The position numbers were made by a program, and so were the translations under genes. A model generated the notes under the pieces. That model did not search any database, had not been told where the DNA came from, and worked only from the letters and a program-made list of their open reading frames with translations. Below are positions 56,401 through 61,635 of a stretch of DNA of 64,000 bases, piece by piece. This stretch comes from Sycobia sp. Sy_11 (lineage: Eukaryota; Arthropoda; Insecta; Hymenoptera; Epichrysomallidae): assembly GCA_018907035.1 (NCBI GenBank), contig JACCIC010000034.1, forward strand, positions 1,152,001 to 1,216,000, in the 5' to 3' direction. The first letter of the stretch is position 1. Each line of letters starts with the position of its first letter.

Positions 56401-59400
56401 AAAAAATACCGTAATGAAGTACACGATGTTCATTCTTGGTTTGATGCTTTGTCGAAAAAGATAGATGTTATTGAAAAAGGAAATGGTTTGACGATTGGTC
56501 AGAAGATTGCTTCCTTGAAAGATATTACATCTGATTTTGAAACCCAAGGACCAGATAGGTAAGCAGTATTAAAAATAATCATTCAAACCATTCTAGCATA
56601 ATGCGTTTTCTTTTGCTGATTTGAATTTAAATATTTTTACTTCGAACATATTTAAATTCGAATAACTTACTTCTTGAAGTTTAATAAAAGTAGTAATTGT
56701 TGATCGATTTTTTATAATATTAAATACAGATTTGTTAAAATATAAATAATAAAAATGAAAAGATATAAGTCTCCTACGTTATATAAATATAAAATATATT
56801 AATTTAGATTGCAAGAAATAAGGAAACTTGGCGACCAAGTAATGGATTCCGTAAGTAATTTAGATTCACAACAAATTGAAGAGCAAATTAAATCAGTAGA
56901 GCGACGGCATGGTGAAATAAGCAAAAAACTACACAGAAAAGCTCAGGTGTTAGATACTACAGCTCAAGGAATTGAAGCAACACGTCGAGAAATTGAAGAG
57001 CATCGGGAATGGATTAGTGATAAGAAACGGATAGTTCGCGATTCTGAGCCTCTGGGCTTTGAGAGTCGACAAGCCGATGAAAGACTTTTAGCTTTGAAAG
57101 GAATATTAAAGGAGGCTGAGGCAAAACAGGTTCTATCTGATTCATTAGAGAAGCGAGTAAATAACATGCAGAATGAACTTGAAACGAGCGAACAGCAGCA
57201 ACTTGAATCGGAAACTAAGGTTCTTCGGCTTGAACAATCGGATTTGTGCTCCATCCTAAGAGAGGAAATTTCAGCTGCTACCGCTGCAGCGGAAACGCGG
57301 CGGAAGCTTGAAAATAATCTTGAAAAAGCAAGATTATGGATCAAATCAACGAGTAATGATTTAAAGAAACTCAGTGGCTATCTACCATTGCAAGCTTTAA
57401 AAGTTGAAGAAGATATCACTCAACACAATGGTCTATCATCTGAAATCAGACGCTTTGGTGAAGGAAGTTTAAAAGAACTGCTTAAACAAGGCAACGTTAT
57501 GCTACGAGAATGTAACGATGAAGATCGTCAGCGACTACAGGCTCTTCTCGACAAAGTTAATGATGAATATAGCACATTACAGAAAGAAGCTCATGAAAAG
57601 CAAGCTGCTCTCGCCGATCTTTTGCAAGGAAGAAAGGCTTTTGAAAATGAAATGGATAAATGCCAGCGATGGATTAATGAAGCAGAGGTAGCTACATCAT
57701 CTGAAATCCGGACGTCAAGTATTGACGTTCTTAAAGAACAACTGGCAAAGGTGAATTAATTTTAAATATTCACATAAGTAATTTATAAATTTAAATTTTT
57801 AATTGTTAAATATTTCAGACTTAATAATTATTAGTTCCATAATTTTATTAATTTCAGAAAGGACTTTAAAAAATATTTACACAGTGTGCAAAATAATGTT
57901 AAAGTCTGAAATATTTAACAATTAAAAATTTAAATTTATAATCTTCTTATTGTATGTATCTTTCAAGAATCCCTTTACAATAAAATATAAATTCACTTTT
58001 TTCAGTATGATCGTTTGAAGAAAGAGGCCAAAGATTATGCTGAAGATATTGAAAAAATCGTGCAACAAGGTAAATCTATTTTGCCTACGATAAGTGATGC
58101 GGATAAGCTAGAACTCAGCGAAAAATTAAAGAACATGAAAGAAGCTCATAGTCGAGTAGCCGGTATCATAAATGAGCGAGCTACTGCTCTTCAAAAGAGC
58201 ATTGATGATGCTGAAGAAGTAGCTGCACGTATTGCGGAATCTGTCCAATTCATGACAAATATTCAAGAAGAACTTCAGGATCTTAATAAACCTATTGGTT
58301 CAAGAGTCGAAGACGTTGAAGGAATGTTGGCCGCTTATGAGAGAATATTAAATGATTTGAAAGCTAATAAAGCTAAGCTTTCTGATCTTCAATCGGTCAA
58401 TATAGGAGATTTGCATGGTATTGTCGCTCAGCAAGATGACCTGATACGGGCAATTGAGGATCAAATTGCAAAGTTACGTCAATTACTGCTTTTACGTCAA
58501 CAATTCTTAGCCTTGATCACAGAAATTCTAACCTTCATTGCAAAATATACTGAGATTGTACGCGATATTGAACAGAGCGGTCAAACTACTGAAGAAAAAA
58601 TAAAAAAGTACGATGACGTAATTTTAAAGATTCAGGAATGTGAAGCTACACTTGCCAGTGCAACAGATAAAGGACAACAAATAGCGGCTGAAGGATCAGC
58701 TGCTGATCGGAATAATATCACCGAACAATTGCAATCTCTCAAACAACAATTACAAGCTTTACGTCGAGCTGTTGAAAATCAACGGGAACAACATGAACTT
58801 GCCGTTGCAGAACATAGGAGACTGGCTAACGAATTAGCTGATATTTTGGACTTTCTTGAGAGTAAAGAGAAAGAAGTCAAAACTCGACCATTGTTAGATA
58901 GACATGTTGAAAGCGTTGAAGCAGAATTAGAACAACATAAAATCCTCTGTGATTCGGTGAACGAATATTTAGATAAAATTAGAGAGATTAAGGAATCAGT
59001 TAAACATGAAGAAGGTATGCCTGGATCATTAAAGGAGATGTTCAGTGAAGCGGTGTCTCTACTATCGTCGATACCGAGAGAAATGGAAGAAAGAGAAACT
59101 TATTTGGATAGTAACATGCAAATGAGAGTAGATTATGCTGCACTTACTGATAAATTGCATAAATGGGTTCGCGAAGCTGAGATTCGATTGGAAAGTGACA
59201 AGGACGGTCTTGATTTTGAAAATATACTTAGCGACTTGGAAGAACATAAGGTAATTTGATAATGAATAATAATTTAAAATATGAATTCATGATAAATAGT
59301 AATCAATAAATTATTTCACTAACATTGAGTTACATTAAATTATTCCATTATATTATTAGTAAATTCCAAAATAATTTTAACTTCAGACAATTTTATAATA

Positions 59401-61635
59401 TGTTTGTTTAACAAAATATTAAACAAAAAATTCAGATTATTGTTTTCAGAAGTTGAGGGAGACAAATAACGATAATATTAAAATTAATCTTCAGTATAAC
59501 TGTAAAAATTTTTATCTCAGTCAGTGGGTATATTCTAATAGTATGAAATATTATGTTTAACTATACCTTTTATTTTTTTTTCTTCAAAAAAGTTATTAAA
59601 TTATTTTATAGTTTTTTCAACAAGGAATAAAAAGAACAAAGAGATAAAGTTTCTTTGTAACTATTAGACACAAAGAGATAAATTAAGGCAGCGGGTGCTG
59701 GCTAATCGAGAATAATAAATTTTCATGATATGCTTCAATTATCCAGGACGTTGTTATATATTTAATTGAATATCACTATTGACAACATCGCATCTCGAAA
59801 ACTGGGTGTCTTGAGCTAGTATAGGGGGTTCTATACAACTTAATCAAAAGTTGATTAGAAAATTTTGCGAGAGCTATTTAATCAGTGCATTTTTCTATTT
59901 GGAAGTCACTTTCACTTCTAAAATCTCAAATAGCAAGATCCTTTAAAAAAATCCTGAGACCAAAAAAACTCGGTTGCGTTTGGAGTGGTTGATTCATCTA
60001 TTACTTATATGATAATGTGATCAAAGATCTTCAAAACTCTAATTTTGTATTCTTTTTTTACAAAACTGTTATGATGATTTTGAGTATATTATCTGATTTC
60101 AGTAAAATTTTGTCTTATTATTTTACCTTTTTATTTCGATCAAAAAATAAAAATGAAAATCACATTCAGATTAGTCTTGTTTGATTTCTTTGATACATGA
60201 AAAATGTTTTCTGAATTTTTTAAAATATTTTGTTATTCGAAGAAATATTATAACAATCCTATATATGAAGTATCAAACGGCGAGTTAAAAATGAACTTGA
60301 TTACTCAAAAAGAATTTCCAAGTATATAAGAGTAATATATTATTTTCGCTTGCTAGATTTACTTCAGTAGCGAAGCCTCAATTCGTGAACTTGTTTCCCA
60401 ACAAATGCAACAGGCTGCCGATAAAATCTGGCCGTCCCTCAGCTCATCTGAACAGGAAGAGTTAGGCACGGAGCAACAGCAGCACACGCAATTGTTGAAA
60501 AACACGCTAAACACCGCGAAATCACAGCGGGCTCGGCTTGAACAGGGCGCGGAAACGTGGCGGGATTATGCCCAAACGTTGGAGCGTGTTAAAGCTGTTA
60601 TCGGTAGAACAAGATTTGTGGATGAACCTGTTTCAAGTCTGGCTGGACTTCAATTCAATATTCAAAAGATTACACACGCCCTCAATGATATACAGGTATT
60701 TATTTTTTTATGTTTCAATATAACTTGGGTTCTAAAAAATATGAATAATTAATTTAATCTTGACTTATGTAAAAAATTAATAAATAAATGTATAGATATT
60801 TTCCTTTTTAATTACTTAATATTTTAAATTAAAAACTTGTTTAAATATGAACTTACGAATATTTAATATATCATTTTAAATATATTCAGTAAAAAAATTA
60901 TCGATGTATCTACATTTAATTTATACGATCAAAAGACAACAAAGGACTACGAGTCTTTAGTCTTTATATATATATAAATTAAAGATTATATAGGTATTAA
61001 TGTATCAATTTAATGTTGCTAGGCTTATTAAAAAATAAATTTTATTTATGTAACAATTAATTGAAAAGTATGCTATTATCAGATAAATTTAAAAGTAAAT
61101 AATATAAATTTAAAATTATTTTATTATATATTGGAAAATTTATTTCATTACTTTTCGTAAATAAGTTCAATACTCTATTCAATAGTCTATTAAAAAAACT
61201 CAGCAGCATCTTTATTTCAAAGCTTGGATTACTTGCAATAAAACATCTCATTCTATAGAATCAATCAACAAGTGTGTTGGGCTGTGTATGTAAAAGATTA
61301 TTTTCACGAAACGCCTTTCTTTATTTCAGAACCAGCAGTACGAACTTGATCTTCTGAACAGCCGGGGCAAGGAGGTGCTCGATCAGGCAGATTCGGCAAA
61401 CAAGCGCAAGATCGAGGATCAGCTCAGCGAGATAAGCGCCGAGTGGCACCAATTAGTCTCGGACTTAGAAAATCGGCGCGACGCTCTGGAGGCGCTGTCT
61501 AAGCACTGGGAGGAGCTTGAGTCTAAGTGGTCGATAACCGAGGTGAAGTTGAATGCGATCGAGGAGCGCGGCAAGCTCGTCGATACGGTTGTGCGCTCGA
61601 AACAGCATCTTCTCGACACCTTGAAAAGCCTAGAT
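16756..61635 (+). CDS. Msp300: Msp300 / nesprin-1 (SYNE1 orthologue), 5' part of gene, 40 exons, 3'-incomplete
   Basis: Giant spectrin-repeat protein of the LINC complex. In this family the N-terminal CH pair binds F-actin and the C-terminal KASH segment anchors the protein in the outer nuclear membrane; it positions nuclei and organises muscle cytoskeleton. Seen here: CH1 (residues about 17-127), a Ser/Gly/Arg linker (128-167), CH2 (168-277, with the signature [14 protein letters not shown] and [14 protein letters not shown]), then about 6900 residues of helical repeats with recurring WxxY...WL...AE helix-A motifs; at about 110 residues each this allows roughly 60 repeats. Forty GT..AG-bounded exons total 21618 nt, exactly 7206 codons without a stop, which strongly supports the model. 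Human nesprin-1 is about 8800 residues, so roughly the last fifth, including KASH, should lie beyond the right edge. Family identity is very secure; the first exon is less so. Confidence 0.95.
21341..21385. repeat. AT microsatellite
   Basis: Pure AT tract in Msp300 intron 1. Confidence 0.9.
26162..26223. repeat. ATA trinucleotide microsatellite
   Basis: About 20 copies of AAT/ATA, 230 nt upstream of exon 2. Confidence 0.9.
26452..26513 (+). CDS. Msp300: Msp300 exon 2: start of CH1 actin-binding domain
   Basis: Encodes [21 protein letters not shown] (residues 16-36), the classic opening helix of the type 1 CH domain shared by nesprins and spectrins. Flanked by a pyrimidine-rich acceptor (TTGTCTTTCAG) and donor GTGAGA. 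It starts in phase 1, so a coding exon must precede it, and ends in phase 0. Confidence 0.93.
27150..27301. repeat. GA tract followed by AT tract
   Basis: GA from about 27150 to 27235, a short unique spacer, then AT from 27256 to 27301. Confidence 0.9.
29190..29238. repeat. AT microsatellite
   Basis: Pure AT tract splitting the CpG-rich patch of intron 2. Confidence 0.9.
29909..30004 (+). CDS. Msp300: Msp300 exon 3: CH1 domain, central part
   Basis: 32 codons (residues 37-68), phase 0 on both sides. Encodes [20 protein letters not shown] then [12 protein letters not shown], the conserved CH1 core. Acceptor TATTACAG, donor GTAAAA. Confidence 0.94.
30081..30164 (+). CDS. Msp300: Msp300 exon 4: CH1 domain
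   Basis: 28 codons (residues 69-96), phase 0 at both ends. Encodes [20 protein letters not shown] and LQFLQSKK, the CH1 segment with the conserved N..A..FL pattern. Separated from exon 3 by a 76-nt intron. Confidence 0.94.
30243..30335 (+). CDS. Msp300: Msp300 exon 5: end of CH1 domain
   Basis: 31 codons (residues 97-127), phase 0. Encodes [20 protein letters not shown] and [11 protein letters not shown]; the VNI.S.D..DG...LGL.W..IL.FQ pattern is diagnostic of CH1 in nesprin and spectrin-type actin-binding domains. Confidence 0.95.
30597..30640. repeat. AT microsatellite
   Basis: Pure AT tract about 260 nt after the exon 5 donor. Confidence 0.9.
31829..32091. repeat. Compound microsatellite (CA, AT, CATA, CT, AT)
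   Basis: CA (31829-31890), a short AT run, CATA tetramer (about 31920-31962), a 50-nt spacer, CT (32012-32040) and AT (32041-32090), ending about 50 nt before the exon 6 acceptor. Confidence 0.9.
32143..32321 (+). CDS. Msp300: Msp300 exon 6: CH1-CH2 linker and start of CH2
   Basis: Residues 128-187; starts in phase 0 and ends in phase 2 (donor GTTAGT). Encodes [15 protein letters not shown], a Ser/Gly/Arg-rich linker, then [20 protein letters not shown], the first CH2 helix. A linker of this kind between the CH domains is typical of nesprins. Confidence 0.93.
32525..32927 (+). CDS. Msp300: Msp300 exon 7: CH2 domain and junction to rod
   Basis: Residues 188-321. Encodes [33 protein letters not shown] and [14 protein letters not shown], unmistakable CH2 motifs, followed by a helical segment ending in FPRNYE. 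The exon is strikingly rich in G/C at third codon positions compared with most neighbouring exons. The long minus-strand ORFs opposite it are shadows of that codon bias. Confidence 0.95.
32928..33203 (+). repeat. Msp300 intron 7 with tandem perfect inverted repeats
   Basis: Two adjoining perfect inverted repeats: 13-nt arms 32984-32996 / 33002-33014 with a 5-nt loop, and a loopless 36-nt palindrome at 33013-33048 (TTTATGCACTATTGCCAT and its reverse complement). They overlap by two bases. Confidence 0.85.
33204..33350 (+). CDS. Msp300: Msp300 exon 8: start of spectrin-repeat rod
   Basis: 49 codons (residues 322-370), phase 0. Encodes [20 protein letters not shown] and, later, [15 protein letters not shown], the helix leading into the first well-conserved nesprin repeat. 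Acceptor TTTTCTAG, donor GTGAGT. Confidence 0.9.
33637..34177 (+). CDS. Msp300: Msp300 exon 9: N-terminal spectrin repeats
   Basis: Residues 371-551, ends in phase 1. Contains [28 protein letters not shown] and [19 protein letters not shown], blocks that follow the order seen in the first repeats of animal nesprin-1. The next codon (GAT) is completed in exon 10. Confidence 0.93.
34287..34582 (+). CDS. Msp300: Msp300 exon 10: spectrin repeat
   Basis: Residues 551-649, phase 1 in and phase 0 out. Encodes [32 protein letters not shown] and [12 protein letters not shown], a typical helix C to helix A transition. Confidence 0.92.
34774..36161 (+). CDS. Msp300: Msp300 exon 11: large multi-repeat exon
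   Basis: About 463 codons (residues 650-1112), ending in phase 2. Holds several spectrin repeats, for example [20 protein letters not shown] near 34891, [28 protein letters not shown] and, near the end, [20 protein letters not shown]. Predicted all-helical; Gln and Glu rich. Confidence 0.94.
36255..36363 (+). CDS. Msp300: Msp300 exon 12: short spectrin-repeat exon
   Basis: Completes a Lys codon, then encodes [20 protein letters not shown] and [16 protein letters not shown] (residues 1112-1148). This is a helix A/B piece continuing the coiled repeat begun in exon 11. Phase 2 in, phase 0 out. Confidence 0.9.
36586..37630 (+). CDS. Msp300: Msp300 exon 13: spectrin repeats
   Basis: Residues 1149-1497, ends in phase 1 at ...FRTLVK-G (donor GTAATT). 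Continuous heptad-like helical sequence, including [20 protein letters not shown] and [18 protein letters not shown]. The open frame runs on past the donor into sequence without repeat character. Confidence 0.93.
37713..39422 (+). CDS. Msp300: Msp300 exon 14: largest exon, spectrin repeats
   Basis: 1710 nt, residues 1497-2067, phase 1 in and out. Helical repeats include [39 protein letters not shown] and [11 protein letters not shown]. The donor GTTTGT is weak, but the join to exon 15 keeps frame ([14 protein letters not shown]). Confidence 0.93.
39485..40434 (+). CDS. Msp300: Msp300 exon 15: spectrin repeats
   Basis: Residues 2067-2383, phase 1 in and phase 0 out. Contains [18 protein letters not shown] and [20 protein letters not shown]. 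The intron before it is only 62 nt, the shortest class in this gene. Confidence 0.93.
40543..41103 (+). CDS. Msp300: Msp300 exon 16: spectrin repeats
   Basis: 187 codons (residues 2384-2570), phase 0 both sides. Helical, with several Cys residues ([27 protein letters not shown]) and [20 protein letters not shown]. The exon begins GTGAGT after AG, so the acceptor is followed by a donor-like string; the open frame and phase support the chosen boundary. Confidence 0.9.
41174..41650 (+). CDS. Msp300: Msp300 exon 17: spectrin repeats
   Basis: 159 codons (residues 2571-2729), phase 0 both sides. Encodes [33 protein letters not shown] and the helix-B block [17 protein letters not shown], an early member of the GE..L...T..GRE.IR..L motif series. 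Confidence 0.93.
41748..42246 (+). CDS. Msp300: Msp300 exon 18: spectrin repeats
   Basis: Residues 2730-2896, phase 0 in and phase 1 out (donor GTAAGC). Encodes [20 protein letters not shown] and [15 protein letters not shown]. The acceptor at 41747 is pyrimidine-rich. Confidence 0.93.
42317..43663 (+). CDS. Msp300: Msp300 exon 19: spectrin repeats
   Basis: Residues 2896-3345, phase 1 in and out. Holds [39 protein letters not shown], then [20 protein letters not shown] (near 42916) and the related [17 protein letters not shown] near 43578, which sit about 217 residues apart. Confidence 0.94.
43737..44025 (+). CDS. Msp300: Msp300 exon 20: spectrin repeat
   Basis: Residues 3345-3441, phase 1 in and phase 2 out. 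Encodes [20 protein letters not shown] and [19 protein letters not shown], a standard helix A and B. Confidence 0.92.
44112..44631 (+). CDS. Msp300: Msp300 exon 21: spectrin repeats
   Basis: Residues 3441-3614, phase 2 in and phase 0 out. Contains [20 protein letters not shown] (near 44361) and [20 protein letters not shown]. The acceptor ATATATAG is AT-rich rather than a clean pyrimidine tract. Confidence 0.91.
44740..45188 (+). CDS. Msp300: Msp300 exon 22: spectrin repeats
   Basis: Residues 3615-3764, ends in phase 2. Encodes [20 protein letters not shown], a [19 protein letters not shown] segment and the degenerate motif member [16 protein letters not shown]. Confidence 0.92.
45272..45467 (+). 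CDS. Msp300: Msp300 exon 23: spectrin repeat
   Basis: Residues 3764-3829, phase 2 in and phase 0 out. Encodes [20 protein letters not shown] and [13 protein letters not shown]. The adjoining introns hold no repeat-type coding. Confidence 0.91.
45633..45707 (+). CDS. Msp300: Msp300 exon 24: 75-nt phase-0 exon, possible cassette
   Basis: 25 codons (residues 3830-3854), [20 protein letters not shown] then DHLEQ, bounded by TCCTTAG and GTAAGA. It completes the helix-B block of the repeat opened in exon 23. Phase 0 on both sides means skipping would keep frame. Third positions are GC-richer than in adjacent exons. Confidence 0.85.
45708..46155 (+). other. Msp300 intron 24 (448 nt), nothing further seen
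   Basis: AT-rich intron between two phase-0 exons. No repeat, ORF or RNA gene was recognised. Confidence 0.7.
46156..46308 (+). CDS. Msp300: Msp300 exon 25: 153-nt phase-0 exon, possible cassette
   Basis: 51 codons (residues 3855-3905): [39 protein letters not shown] and [12 protein letters not shown]. It includes an acidic, serine-rich stretch (MSDDSSD) unusual for the rod. Phase 0 both sides. A long AT repeat begins about 10 nt after its donor. Confidence 0.88.
46318..46391. repeat. Long AT microsatellite beside exon 25 donor
   Basis: About 74 nt of pure alternating AT starting about 10 nt downstream of the exon 25 5' splice site. Confidence 0.9.
46541..47196 (+). CDS. Msp300: Msp300 exon 26: spectrin repeats
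   Basis: Residues 3906-4124, phase 0 in and phase 2 out. Encodes [40 protein letters not shown] (near 46765) and [20 protein letters not shown]. One of the clearest copies of the recurring motif. Confidence 0.94.
47470..48295 (+). CDS. Msp300: Msp300 exon 27: spectrin repeats
   Basis: Residues 4124-4399, phase 2 in and phase 0 out. Contains [20 protein letters not shown] (near 47678), [19 protein letters not shown] and [19 protein letters not shown]. Confidence 0.94.
48385..48800 (+). CDS. Msp300: Msp300 exon 28: spectrin repeats
   Basis: Residues 4400-4538, ends in phase 2. Encodes [20 protein letters not shown] (near 48409) and [20 protein letters not shown]. Confidence 0.93.
48898..49830 (+). 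CDS. Msp300: Msp300 exon 29: spectrin repeats
   Basis: Residues 4538-4849, phase 2 in and out. Contains [12 protein letters not shown], the motif block [14 protein letters not shown] near 49172, [19 protein letters not shown], and at the 3' end [11 protein letters not shown], whose motif is split by the intron and resumes in exon 30 as [14 protein letters not shown]. Confidence 0.94.
49831..50277 (+). other. Msp300 intron 29 (447 nt), nothing further seen
   Basis: AT-rich; no ORF, repeat array or RNA gene recognised. It interrupts one motif copy (NTR / SDGREEI), which supports the join. Confidence 0.7.
50278..51006 (+). CDS. Msp300: Msp300 exon 30: spectrin repeats
   Basis: Residues 4849-5092, phase 2 in and out (donor GTAAGT at 51007). 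Encodes [40 protein letters not shown] and [18 protein letters not shown]. The last motif copy here is degenerate ([19 protein letters not shown]). Confidence 0.93.
51184..51547 (+). CDS. Msp300: Msp300 exon 31: spectrin repeat
   Basis: Residues 5092-5213, phase 2 in and phase 0 out. Encodes [20 protein letters not shown] and [20 protein letters not shown]. Confidence 0.93.
51693..52301 (+). CDS. Msp300: Msp300 exon 32: spectrin repeats
   Basis: 203 codons (residues 5214-5416), phase 0 both sides. Encodes [37 protein letters not shown] (near 51884) and [17 protein letters not shown]. Translation continues past the donor as hydrophobic non-repeat sequence, so the donor GTAAGT at 52302 is preferred. 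Confidence 0.93.
52493..53278 (+). CDS. Msp300: Msp300 exon 33: spectrin repeats
   Basis: 262 codons (residues 5417-5678), phase 0. Its 5' part, [20 protein letters not shown], is a standard helix C. Later come [36 protein letters not shown] and [16 protein letters not shown]. Confidence 0.93.
53391..53427. repeat. AT microsatellite in intron 33
   Basis: Pure AT tract about 43 nt before the exon 34 acceptor. Confidence 0.85.
53470..54630 (+). CDS. Msp300: Msp300 exon 34: spectrin repeats with Ser/Pro/Ala-rich insert
   Basis: 387 codons (residues 5679-6065), phase 0. Encodes [40 protein letters not shown] and [18 protein letters not shown]. Near the 3' end the helical pattern is broken by [20 protein letters not shown], a likely flexible or phosphorylatable linker, before NRLDDLIDQ. 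Confidence 0.93.
54631..54951 (+). other. Msp300 intron 34 (321 nt), nothing further seen
   Basis: AT-rich with a short TTATTA run near 54880-54900. The acceptor GTGTATAG lacks a strong pyrimidine tract. Confidence 0.6.
54952..55047 (+). CDS. Msp300: Msp300 exon 35: 96-nt phase-0 exon
   Basis: 32 codons (residues 6066-6097): [20 protein letters not shown] and [12 protein letters not shown], an amphipathic helix with the expected repeat character. It is bounded by TATAG and GTTTGC. It has no ATG of its own, sits between long introns and is phase 0 both sides, so it is a candidate optional exon. Both splice signals are weak, hence lower confidence. Confidence 0.7.
55048..56064 (+). other. Msp300 intron 35 (1.0 kb), nothing further seen
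   Basis: Very AT-rich with many stops in all frames. No array, inverted repeat of note or gene recognised. Confidence 0.65.
56065..56558 (+). CDS. Msp300: Msp300 exon 36: spectrin repeats
   Basis: Residues 6098-6262, phase 0 in and phase 2 out. Encodes [20 protein letters not shown], a Trp-containing helix ([17 protein letters not shown]) and [20 protein letters not shown]. The ATG at its start is internal to the gene model but could serve a shorter isoform. Confidence 0.92.
56808..57750 (+). CDS. Msp300: Msp300 exon 37: spectrin repeats
   Basis: Residues 6262-6576, phase 2 in and phase 0 out. Encodes [55 protein letters not shown] and [20 protein letters not shown]. Confidence 0.94.
57783..57941 (+). 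repeat. Intronic hairpin: perfect 40-nt inverted repeat in Msp300 intron 37
   Basis: Arms at 57783-57822 and 57902-57941 are exact reverse complements, with a 79-nt loop, filling most of the 255-nt intron (57751-58005). The left arm contains TATTTCAG, a 3' splice-site look-alike, at 57811-57818, which pairing would bury. Confidence 0.9.
58006..59250 (+). CDS. Msp300: Msp300 exon 38: spectrin repeats
   Basis: 415 codons (residues 6577-6991), phase 0. Encodes [20 protein letters not shown], then several repeats including [20 protein letters not shown] and ending in [20 protein letters not shown]. The last block, which leads into exon 39, aligns in order with the rod region preceding the C-terminal part of animal nesprin-1. 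Confidence 0.94.
59251..60356 (+). other. Msp300 intron 38 (1.1 kb), nothing further seen
   Basis: AT-rich. A less AT-rich stretch at about 59690-59990 has a small inverted repeat (ATCAAAAGTTGAT, near 59840) and might be a degraded mobile element, but no ends were recognised. Confidence 0.5.
60357..60695 (+). CDS. Msp300: Msp300 exon 39: spectrin repeat
   Basis: 113 codons (residues 6992-7104), phase 0. Encodes [40 protein letters not shown] and a [15 protein letters not shown] helix A. Its codons are GC-richer than those of exons 34-38. Confidence 0.93.
60696..61329 (+). other. Msp300 intron 39 (634 nt), nothing further seen
   Basis: AT-rich; a short minus-strand ORF here has no recognisable similarity. 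Confidence 0.65.
61330..61635 (+). CDS. Msp300: Msp300 exon 40: last exon in window
   Basis: 102 codons (residues 7105-7206), phase 0, donor GTGAGT. Encodes [40 protein letters not shown] and [20 protein letters not shown]. Strong G/C bias at third positions, like exon 7. The reading frame continues in exons beyond the right edge. Confidence 0.94.

Noticed and set aside
33637..61635. Treating each long plus-strand ORF as a separate gene
   Set aside because: Every boundary has GT..AG signals, phases agree across all joints, and the products are successive pieces of one nesprin rod.
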